Of a stretch of DNA of 64,000 bases, positions 27,760 through 34,954 are shown in pieces. The translations under genes were made by a program, and so were the position numbers. Each line of letters starts with the position of its first letter. Positions within the stretch are counted from its first letter, which is position 1. Below the pieces are notes generated by a model. It worked only from the letters and a program-made list of their open reading frames with translations, was not told where the DNA came from and ran no database searches. This stretch comes from Parasphingopyxis algicola. GTDB taxonomy: Bacteria; Pseudomonadota; Alphaproteobacteria; Sphingomonadales; Sphingomonadaceae. Location: positions 3,236,501-3,300,500 of the forward strand of contig NZ_CP051131.1 in NCBI RefSeq assembly GCF_013378075.1, given 5' to 3'.

Positions 27760-28083
27760 TCAGGCGGGTTCGGGCTTCACCGATTCCGGACGATCGAGCC
27801 CGACCCGGGCGAGCAGATCATCGACGCCCATTTCCTCGGTTATGAGTGTTGAGCCTACGACTTCAGCGACCATCCGATCACGCTGCGCCTCCAGTTCGGC
27901 CGAGAATTCACTGTCGGGAACGTAATCTTCAATTTCGCCGGGATGCAGGCCGCCACGTTCCGTCAGCAGCTTTTCCATTACCGCCAGGCGGTCCCGCATC
28001 ACCCACAGCTCGGTCAGAAGCGCAAAGACTATCTTGCCGAGATCATCGGTGTTGGTGCCGTGCAATTTGGGTTCCATGTTCAT
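27760..28083 (-). CDS. Small conserved protein paired with a methyltransferase (paralogue of 14161-14535)
   Basis: A 107-residue protein starting 13 bases after the methyltransferase stop with AAGGGA as ribosome binding site; a longer frame upstream would overlap the methyltransferase. Residues 15-80 match the small protein at 14161-14535: LLTELWVMRDRLAVMEKLL here against LMGGEIWSLRHRQAITEKLL there, then a proline-rich turn with IE and PD and a charged helix with Glu and Arg. This second copy, in an otherwise different operon, shows that the pair with the methyltransferase is conserved. Function unknown. Confidence 0.75.
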   Translation of the reverse strand: MNMEPKLHGTNTDDLGKIVFALLTELWVMRDRLAVMEKLLTERGGLHPGEIEDYVPDSEFSAELEAQRDRMVAEVVGSTLITEEMGVDDLLARVGLDRPESVKPEPA

Positions 28084-28096
28084 CTGCCTGTTCCCT

Positions 28097-29248
28097 TCAC
28101 GCGGCCTTCGCTTGGTCAACGGTTTCCGGCTTCGAACCCCGGATGACCCAAGGGAAACCGTTCGGCCCTGCCGCATAGGATTCCACATCGACAAAGCCGG
28201 CTTCGCGGAGGGCTTGATCCCAGTTTTCCAGACAGGACACGGTAAAGAACGGCTCGCTCCGGTTCTTTGTGTCCCAGTCGAGGATCACCGCGTGGAACAG
28301 CTCGACCTCGCGGAAAGGCGGCGGATCGGCGAGTACGAAATCCGCGCCCGGTTTCATGATCCGGAACATCTCATCGAACAAACGCCGGTTTTCCTTGGGC
28401 GGAAGCTCGTGGTGAAGCGCGTACGTCACCACTGCGTCGAAGCTCTCGTCAGGCTCCCCGGTATCGGTCAACTCGCGCTGCTTGAACTGGATTTTATACC
28501 CGCGCCGTTCGGACACGAGATGCGCCATGCGCAGCAGAAGCGGCGAAATATCCGAACCGACGACTTCTGCATCTGGGAATGCCTGGGCAATCGTGGTAAT
28601 GGTCGTGCCGCCGCCACAGCCCGGCTCGTAGATCCGTTCATATTCGGTCTTTGGCAGGGCCTTCAAAATATCGAACCGGTTCTTGGTGAGGTCGTCGCCG
28701 ACATTCACCGCCGCATATCCGCCATGGCGGAACACGAGCGGACCAAGCGCAAAGGCGAAGAGCGGTCCGTAAAGGTCGTAGCCGTCCCAGCCATCGGGTT
28801 CGAGGTGCCAGTTATTGTCGTAATATTTGGGCGTCTCGGCATTGTCGCTGAGTTCGACCGTTCCGCCCGCCGTTTCACCGGTATCTTCGAGATACTTCTC
28901 GAACTGGTCGCGGCGCTCCTCGATAGCGGGGAGGGCGCGAGCGAATATGTCGAGCGCCACGAAACCCTGGCAGAAGCGCTCCAACCGAAAGGCGGCAACG
29001 GAATAGGCAAGGTCTCGGGCCGCGGTGACATTGGCTTTCACGGTGGCGCGATCATTGTCGCTGCCGTGAACCGCGATGAGTTCCTGCGCTTCGGGAAGCG
29101 CATCGAAATCTGCTTTTGCCTGGTCGCGGAGCGCCGTCGACGAGAATTTCTGAATTGAACCCAGCATTTCGAGGCCAGACCGGCCGCGTTGGCTCAGTCC
29201 GAATAGCGGGCGCACGGAGGCCGGAGTGTCTGCAGTGAAGAATGCCAT
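28097..29248 (-). CDS. Class I SAM-dependent methyltransferase with long N-terminal domain
   Basis: A 383-residue protein from ATG 29248 (GGAG eight bases upstream; a TTG six bases earlier is less likely). The N-terminal 190 residues form a separate domain of unknown role. The methyltransferase core begins at IYEPGCGGGTTIT and continues with EVVGSDIS, AVVTYALHHELP and MKPGADFVLAD. It is a paralogue of the 14545-15633 enzyme, with motif I in the more standard glycine-rich form. It belongs to the minus-strand operon headed by the TfdA-like dioxygenase gene. Confidence 0.82.
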   Translation of the reverse strand: MAFFTADTPASVRPLFGLSQRGRSGLEMLGSIQKFSSTALRDQAKADFDALPEAQELIAVHGSDNDRATVKANVTAARDLAYSVAAFRLERFCQGFVALDIFARALPAIEERRDQFEKYLEDTGETAGGTVELSDNAETPKYYDNNWHLEPDGWDGYDLYGPLFAFALGPLVFRHGGYAAVNVGDDLTKNRFDILKALPKTEYERIYEPGCGGGTTITTIAQAFPDAEVVGSDISPLLLRMAHLVSERRGYKIQFKQRELTDTGEPDESFDAVVTYALHHELPPKENRRLFDEMFRIMKPGADFVLADPPPFREVELFHAVILDWDTKNRSEPFFTVSCLENWDQALREAGFVDVESYAAGPNGFPWVIRGSKPETVDQAKAA

Positions 29249-29398
29249 GATCAAAGCTCCGAAAATGGGTGGTTAATGCGCTTGCTTGTCTGAGGCATAT
29301 CATATCGGAAAGACTACAAGAACGGCTGCAGATATCGAAGTTTCAATACGTATATAAGTTTTTCGAATTTCTTCGTGCGACCGATGCCTGTGGGGCTC

Positions 29399-30766
29399 TT
29401 AGTCGGGTACATACGCAATAAGATCGAGCAGCGCATTTGCGCCGGGCACCACCAGAGGACCGCCGACCTTCATTGTCGTCGATGCCGGTTTCACCCCGGG
29501 GAAGTGTTTGGCCCATTCTTCTATGGAATCAGCGAAATGATCGCCTTCATCATGAAAACAGGCTCTGCGCACGACGTTTTCCAGTCTGGTGCCGCCGGCT
29601 TCGCAAATTGCAGCCACATTTTGAAGCATGTATCGCATCTGCGCCTGGCCCGGCAGTCCATACCATGGGAATTCCGGATGGCGCAGCATTCCATCGGCCA
29701 GGACGCCGCGGGAATCGCACGCCATCTGCTGGCTCAGAAAGAGGAAATTGCCGACTTTGACGGCCTGGGGTTCGTGGCTCCACGGCTCAGGTGCGTCGGA
29801 CGTCTCGATCGTCTCGATTTCGAGCTTTGAATCATTGGCGAGGAGCGTGAATGCGATTTCGATCCGGCTGCCGCGTGTTCCCAATCCCATATAGGGGATA
29901 ACGCAACGGGCAGGCGGATTATCGGGAAACCATCGCTTCCAGACCCGGTCCATACCGGCATAGTCGCTTGGATCGCCGATATAGACGTCTGCCTTTACGG
30001 CCCGTTCCAGCGAAGAGCCCGCCGCTTCGGCAATGCGGGCCTGCTTGCTTAAAGTATATTCGGTCTGTGCTTCGATCGGCGAACCGTACCAGACATGGGG
30101 ATTGACCCGCGCCTCTTTGGCCAGCGCGCTGGGCATCCCCATATTGCGCGCTTCGCCATAGTCGCCGACCCAATCGGTCGGTACTTCGCCTGCAAGGAAC
30201 ACCCAGTCTCCGCGCCGCAATGCAGGTGAGTAACCAGCAAGCGGCATCGGCACGCCCTCCGGCGCGGCAAAACCTTCCGGTTCGCTATCGTCGGCGATTG
30301 CGATGAGATCAACTTCGATACGTGCTTTGCGCACGGGTAGGGCGCGAATGCTGACTGCCGTAGACGCTGGTCGCGGCTCGAAAATGAAATCGTTGCGGGT
30401 CTCGAGATATGGCGAGATGATAAGACCAGGCCAGCAATCGCCATCGGCGAATTGTTCCAGCGAGGGGCGATCCCAGGGAAACCATTGCCATATGCGGACG
30501 ATGTCTTTCGCGATATCGGCGCCGGCTGCATTCAGCGTGCGCTTCAGCGTCTCCATCACGAAGCGGGACTGCAGCGCCTGTTCGTCGGCCAGATTCGGAT
30601 TGGCCGCCCGCGCTTCAGGGGCGATTCCGGTCTTGAAATCGCTGGCTAGCTGACCGGAAACGAAGACCCAGTTTCCGGCTTTGACCGCCGGGCTGTAGGG
30701 CATAAGCGGCTCCGGGATATCCGGCCAGATCGATTGGGGCGCCATGTCAGATATGGTGTCGGTCAT
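29399..30766 (-). CDS. Protein with three tandem RidA (YjgF/L-PSP) domains
   Basis: A 455-residue protein made of three RidA-like repeats at about residues 20-155, 170-315 and 330-455, recognised by PYSPAVKAGNWVFVSGQLA, GYSPALRRGDWVFLAGEVP and EPQAVKVGNFLFLSQQMA. Ordinary RidA proteins are about 130 residues and form trimers, so this looks like a trimer joined into one chain. The family hydrolyses enamines or imines, and some members act in catabolic pathways. The Arg that RidA uses to bind a carboxylate (Arg105 in E. coli) was not confirmed for each repeat. It is 23 bases downstream of the SDR gene. Confidence 0.83.
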   Translation of the reverse strand: MTDTISDMAPQSIWPDIPEPLMPYSPAVKAGNWVFVSGQLASDFKTGIAPEARAANPNLADEQALQSRFVMETLKRTLNAAGADIAKDIVRIWQWFPWDRPSLEQFADGDCWPGLIISPYLETRNDFIFEPRPASTAVSIRALPVRKARIEVDLIAIADDSEPEGFAAPEGVPMPLAGYSPALRRGDWVFLAGEVPTDWVGDYGEARNMGMPSALAKEARVNPHVWYGSPIEAQTEYTLSKQARIAEAAGSSLERAVKADVYIGDPSDYAGMDRVWKRWFPDNPPARCVIPYMGLGTRGSRIEIAFTLLANDSKLEIETIETSDAPEPWSHEPQAVKVGNFLFLSQQMACDSRGVLADGMLRHPEFPWYGLPGQAQMRYMLQNVAAICEAGGTRLENVVRRACFHDEGDHFADSIEEWAKHFPGVKPASTTMKVGGPLVVPGANALLDLIAYVPD

Positions 30767-30789
30767 GTTTTCCGTTCCAGTATATTTGT

Positions 30790-31530
30790 TCAGACCAGCC
30801 CGCCATCCGCGACGATGGTTCGGCCATTGATCCAGCGCGATGCGGGAGAGGCGAGGAAAGCGATGATCTCCGCAATGTCTCGGGGTTGGCCGATCCGACC
30901 CAGTGGTGTCGCTTCGGCGATACCGGCGCGGACCTCTTCCGGAACCCAGTCGAGCATGGCGGTGTCGGTTGCGCCGGGTGCGACAGCATTCACCGTTATT
31001 CCCTTGGCGCCCAGTTCGCGGGCAAAGCCGTGGGTCAGCGTGATCAATGCCGATTTGGCCGCAGAATAGACGGCGGTTCCAGGGATCGGGTCATAAGAGA
31101 GATTGGTGGAGATATTCACGATCTGACCGCCCGTCTCCGGAAAATAGGGAGCAGCTTCCTGTGAGATCATGATCATGCCGAGCACATTGGTCCGAAACTG
31201 TTCTTCAAACGCTTCTTCGGTAATGGATCCAAATGGCAAGTTCTGAAGACTGCCGGCTCCGTTGACGAGAATATCGATTCTGCCTGGTTCGCCAGCCGCT
31301 TGGGCCACCAGTTCGGCAGCATCTGAAACCACATCTCCGCCGACGGCATTCGCTTGTCCGCCGGACTGGCCGATTTCCTCTACAAGCGTGTTCGCATCCT
31401 TGCGGTTGCTATTGAAATGGACCGACACGAAAGCTCCGCGCGCGGCCAGGAGGCGCGCAGTCTCGCCGCCGATGCCTCCGGAGGCTCCGGTCACCAATGC
31501 ACGAAGTCCGTCCAAACTCTGACCAGTCAC
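30790..31530 (-). CDS. Short-chain dehydrogenase/reductase (FabG-like)
   Basis: A 246-residue classical SDR from GTG 31530 with GGAG seven bases upstream. TGASGGIGGET is the NAD(P) motif, NGAG the central strand motif and YSAAKSALITL the catalytic Tyr-Lys. The ending WINGRTIVADGGLV is standard. It would oxidise or reduce a hydroxyl/keto group in the pathway of this operon. Confidence 0.88.
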   Translation of the reverse strand: MTGQSLDGLRALVTGASGGIGGETARLLAARGAFVSVHFNSNRKDANTLVEEIGQSGGQANAVGGDVVSDAAELVAQAAGEPGRIDILVNGAGSLQNLPFGSITEEAFEEQFRTNVLGMIMISQEAAPYFPETGGQIVNISTNLSYDPIPGTAVYSAAKSALITLTHGFARELGAKGITVNAVAPGATDTAMLDWVPEEVRAGIAEATPLGRIGQPRDIAEIIAFLASPASRWINGRTIVADGGLV

Positions 31531-31711
31531 GGGGTTCTCCAGATCGCCGAGGACGCAAAATATCGGCGCGTCGACCGATCGCGCGGGCTGGTTTGCTTTT
31601 TGTCGCTTGGCGATAATCGAAAGACGGGAGGTCTAGGTGCGGTGGGTTGTCCGCTTCCAACTCGTTTCGCCGCCAAAAAATGGCGACGAGGCGCGATACG
31701 GGTACCGGAGC

Positions 31712-32638
31712 CTATGCGGGGACACGCACCGGCCGGCGGCGAATTTCCGGCTCGATGGTCTTGCCGTCCACGACATTCGGACCGTCACCATCGACGGTGA
31801 CCCGGTGCATGACCCGGCGCACATTGTCGACGTCGTAGGGCCGGCCACGGTGCAGGGTCTGCCGGTTGTCCCAAATCACGAGATCGTTCACGGCCCAGCG
31901 ATGGCTGTAGACACGTTCGGGCTGCGGGGCATGATCCAAAAGCGTATCGATAAGGTCCGCGCTTTCGGTTTCGTCCAGCCCCTCGATTTTGGACACATGC
32001 GCCCCGATGAATAGGGCCTTCTTGCCGGTTTCAGGATGGGTGCGGACAAGCGGTTGCGATGCGGGCGGGCGAAGTTCGAGAAGATATTCGACATCGGCCT
32101 CGCTGTGTCCGCCGCGAACGCGCGAGTGTGCAAGACTGTGCACCGCGATCTTGCCTTCGATCTTTGCCTTCATCTCGCGGTCGAGCGTCTCATAGGCGCT
32201 GACGAGATCGCAAAACTCGGTCTCTCCGCCTTCCTCGGCGATTTCCGTCGCGTGCAGCATCGATGCGTGAGCGGGGTTGTCGCAGAACGAGAGATCCGAA
32301 TGCCAAAGCTGATTTCCCAGCGCGAACATCGCCTTTTCGGAATTCGCCCCGGCGAGAGATCCATCAGCTTTCAGATTGGAAACATCGTCAATCGCCCGAT
32401 CCTCTATGCGGCGCTTGGGTCCCTTCATGGGGGGAAGAACGTGGAGCGGGCCGAACAGCCGACCGAAAGCAAGCTGTTGATCGAGGTCGAGCGCTTGGCC
32501 CGGCAACACGATCACACCATATTCGAGAAACGCGTCGTATATCTCGTCGAGCACGGCCTGGCTCGGCATGTGGCGCAGATCGACTCCACGAATCTCAGCG
32601 GCGAAGCTGGGCGCGAGCTGACGAATCGAAATGGGCAT
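31712..32638 (-). CDS. TfdA/TauD-family Fe(II)/2-oxoglutarate dioxygenase, TfdA-like
   Basis: A 308-residue dioxygenase. NQLWHSDLSF gives His113 and Asp115 and QTLHRGRPYD gives His263, matching the TfdA ligands His114, Asp116 and His263; RRVMHR holds the 2-oxoglutarate Arg. Several longer stretches (GGETEFCD, LFIGAHVSKIEGL, VNDLVIWDNR) are also very TfdA-like. TfdA cleaves the ether bond of 2,4-D to give a phenol and glyoxylate; related enzymes act on other aryloxy acids or on sulfonates. It heads the operon with SDR, RidA triple, methyltransferase and small protein, and lies just before the tRNA-fragment repeat that starts the chloroaromatic module. Confidence 0.88.
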   Translation of the reverse strand: MPISIRQLAPSFAAEIRGVDLRHMPSQAVLDEIYDAFLEYGVIVLPGQALDLDQQLAFGRLFGPLHVLPPMKGPKRRIEDRAIDDVSNLKADGSLAGANSEKAMFALGNQLWHSDLSFCDNPAHASMLHATEIAEEGGETEFCDLVSAYETLDREMKAKIEGKIAVHSLAHSRVRGGHSEADVEYLLELRPPASQPLVRTHPETGKKALFIGAHVSKIEGLDETESADLIDTLLDHAPQPERVYSHRWAVNDLVIWDNRQTLHRGRPYDVDNVRRVMHRVTVDGDGPNVVDGKTIEPEIRRRPVRVPA

Positions 32639-33070
32639 GGTCGGTACTCTTGTTGGCGAGATTGGAAGTCTGGTCTACCGGAACGCAAAAGACAGCACCA
32701 AGAGCGAAAATTGTCGACAGGCGATCTTCAAGCTTTGAGTGTATCAGGCAAGCAGCGGGCCAACACTCTTATAATGGGTTTCGAAAGCACTGCTGATCTT
32801 GCCAACAATAGCGGCATATGGTCATTGCCAAGTTTCATTAGCGGGATTTCATCACAGCGTTGAGACTGCGACTGTTCGCAGAAAGCGACTTGATCTGCAC
32901 TTGGGTGGTTATCTTACAACGACGGGGCCAGGCGAAAACCGCAGCCAAGCATGAGTGCCTCGAATATGGAAACGGCAGCATCCGCCCTTAGAGATTTTTA
33001 TATGGTATTTGGCATGGTATTGTCCGCTAGTTCCAAATTTATTATCCATATTGTCAGTACTTTATAGGTA

Positions 33071-33096
33071 GGTTTCGAATCCCACCCTCTCCGCCA
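33071..33096 (+). other. 3' end of a tRNA-Ser gene (attachment-site-like fragment)
   Basis: TTTCGAATCCCACCC followed by TCTCCGCCA reads as T-loop, 3' T-stem, 3' acceptor strand (CCTCTCC), discriminator G and CCA of a serine tRNA starting GGAGAGG. The 5' part of the tRNA is absent. Such 3' fragments are typical leftovers of integrase attachment sites. Confidence 0.75.
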
Positions 33097-33200
33097 GATA
33101 TATATAATAAAATCAATAACTTAATGGAGTTTTTTGCGGTTGATTGCCGGCCAAATTGCGAGCGATCCGCGCTAATCGGATGTCTGCCAGCTCCAGCATT

Positions 33201-33228
33201 ATGCCCGCTTTGCGCCCAAAGCGGGCAT
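33201..33228. repeat. Perfect hairpin in repeat copy 1
   Basis: Twelve complementary base pairs (ATGCCCGCTTTG / CAAAGCGGGCAT) with a CGCC loop. No T-run follows. The equivalent hairpin in copy 2 differs by a paired, compensating change. Confidence 0.75.
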
Positions 33229-33366
33229 TCAGCTATCTAGGTCCATAGCTTGGAAACGGACGCTCCTTCCAATCACAAGATAGGTATCACCATGTCCGCT
33301 TCGGGGACATTCCTGACGGTCCGTTTTCAGGCTGGCAGTGCGGGAAAGCAGACGTGCGTTCATAAG

Positions 33367-34146
33367 TCATCCGGTTTCCGCTTCCCATTTCATTCCAATC
33401 ACATGATAACCGGCGTCGACGTGATGCACTTCACCCGTAACTCCGGAAGAAAGGTCAGACAGCAGATAAAGAGCCGCATTACCGACATCGTCGATCGTCA
33501 CGTTACGGCGAAGCGGCGCATTCTGAGCATTCCATTTGAGGATCTCGCGGAAATCGCCGATGCCGCTTGCAGCGAGCGTCTTGATTGGACCGGCGCTGAT
33601 CGCGTTAACGCAAATACCTTTTGGCCCGAGATCATCCGCCAGATAGCGCACGCTGCTTTCGAGCGCCGACTTCGCAACGCCCATGACATTGTAGTGGGGC
33701 ATGACCTTTTCGGCGCCATAATAGGTAAGCGTGAGAATGGTCCCTCCCGCTTCCATCAGCAGGCTTGCCCGCTGTGTGACAGCAACCAGCGAGTAGACCG
33801 ATATGTTCATGGTCATGAGAAAATTCTGGATGCTTGTATCGACATATCTGCCGCGCAATTCAGTTTTTTCGGAGAAGCTGATTGCGTGAACGATGAAGTC
33901 GAGCCTGCCCCAACGCGATTTCAGTTCTGAGAAAACGGCGTCGAGCACCTCTATGTCGGATACGTCGCATTCGAAGACCCAATGCTGGCCGAGCTGCTCG
34001 GCCAAGGGTTTGACGCGTTTGGCGAGGGCTGCGCCTTTATAGGAAAATGCCAGATCTGCGCCTTGCGCCGAGAGCTTCTTGGCGATTCCCCAGGCAAGCG
34101 ACTTGTCATTAGCGAGCCCCAAAATGAGCCCGCGCTTGCCTCTCAT
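33367..34146 (-). CDS. fabI: Enoyl-ACP reductase FabI with Ser at the E. coli Gly93 position
   Basis: A 259-residue FabI: GLANDKSLAWGIAK nucleotide motif, YYGAEKVMPHYNVMGVAK with catalytic Tyr and Lys, and INAISAGPIKTLAASGI. It catalyses the last reduction of fatty-acid elongation and is the target of triclosan and diazaborines. The stretch VHAISFSEK aligns with E. coli VHSIGFAPG, placing Ser90 at Gly93, a site where substitutions (Gly93Ser, Gly93Val) are known to give inhibitor resistance; the Met159 and Phe203 equivalents are unchanged. It is the last gene of the cycloisomerase-Rieske operon, an odd place for a housekeeping enzyme, so a protective second copy is inferred. A chromosomal fabI elsewhere is expected but not visible here. 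Confidence 0.9.
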   Translation of the reverse strand: MRGKRGLILGLANDKSLAWGIAKKLSAQGADLAFSYKGAALAKRVKPLAEQLGQHWVFECDVSDIEVLDAVFSELKSRWGRLDFIVHAISFSEKTELRGRYVDTSIQNFLMTMNISVYSLVAVTQRASLLMEAGGTILTLTYYGAEKVMPHYNVMGVAKSALESSVRYLADDLGPKGICVNAISAGPIKTLAASGIGDFREILKWNAQNAPLRRNVTIDDVGNAALYLLSDLSSGVTGEVHHVDAGYHVIGMKWEAETG

Positions 34147-34208
34147 GAGGTCGGTTATTTCATCTCTTTGCGCAGGAAATCATAAAATTCGCGGCGATGG
34201 CCTATTGC

Positions 34209-34954
34209 CTAGAAGCAGCTGGAATTTCGTTTCCGGGAAGGTTCCATATATTGAACCCCGTCATACATCCGGTGGACCTCGTGGTGCCGGGCGCGCATCC
34301 AAGGCAGCTGTTTCACCATATCCCAGATACTCAGCCATCCCGATTTTTCGCGCAGCCAGCCGAAGATCGGGCCGGGGCGGAAATTCGGCATATTATGTTC
34401 ACCAAGCTGTGTAACATCGGCTGCGACATCATCGGATTCCAACAGGCGTGTGAGTATATCGACATGGTTCCAGTCGGATCGATAGATGACCAGACCATCG
34501 CTCCCAATTAGCCAGATCGAATTCGGAAACTCGCCCACCCGCGATGAGCAGAGCCGGCAACATCATCGACCAACACGGTTCGATTTTCGCTTAACATGGG
34601 CGCGATCAGGTTGGCGGTTTTCAGTTTGTGACGATCGTTCCGATGGGCCGGAAATTTGGGAGCCGGGTGCGCTTCGCGGGTATAGAGGATCAGGAAAACA
34701 ATACTGTCATCTGACCGATATCGGTCAGCGAGACCATTCATCGGTTCGATATTGCCGCCGAACATCGGGCACGTCATGCTGCCCGTCTCGAGCACAATCC
34801 GCTTGCCTTCGAAATCGGACAACCGAACCGGACTACCGTCCAGAGTACGCGCCTCAAAATCGGTCGCACACTCTCCGACCTTTGGCGAGTGAAGCGCGAA
34901 TGGGATTGGCCCATAAACCTTGTTGTCGAAACGCTCGTAATTATACGCGGTCAT
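34209..34954 (-). pseudogene. Deiodinase-like redoxin, frameshifted
   Basis: Two overlapping frames (34508-34954 and 34209-34538) together encode one thioredoxin-fold protein. The first part has LSDFEGKRIVLETGSMTCPMF, with a single Cys in a TCPMF motif and FLILYTREAHP, as in iodothyronine-deiodinase-like redoxins. The second continues with FPNSIWLIGSDGLVIYRSDW. Reading through needs one extra G in the GGG run at 34534-34536, giving RGWGEFPNS. It is therefore a recent inactivation or a homopolymer sequencing error. It overlaps the Rieske gene by 14 bases and precedes fabI. If intact it would be a thiol peroxidase or reductase; a dehalogenase role is only a thought prompted by the context. Confidence 0.75.

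Larger units (their letters stand above)
33008..33231 (+). repeat. Dispersed tRNA-Ser-fragment repeat, copy 1
   Basis: Shares with copy 2 a nearly identical block from the tRNA fragment (33071) through an AT-rich stretch, TTGCGGTTGATTGCCGGCC, and about 60 more matching bases to a hairpin at 33201-33228. Upstream, TTTGGCATGGTAT (33008) matches the left part of the other copies, though this copy is shorter there. It marks the left border of the chloroaromatic module. Confidence 0.85.
32639..33366. other. Intergenic region between the unknown-substrate island and the chloroaromatic module
   Basis: About 730 bp with no gene. The right half carries repeat copy 1. The left half (32639-33000) holds the promoter of the TfdA-like operon; nothing else was recognised in it. 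Confidence 0.6.

Noticed and set aside
33071-33096. An intact tRNA-Ser gene
   Set aside because: Only the T-arm, acceptor 3' strand and CCA are present in each copy; no D-arm or anticodon arm upstream.
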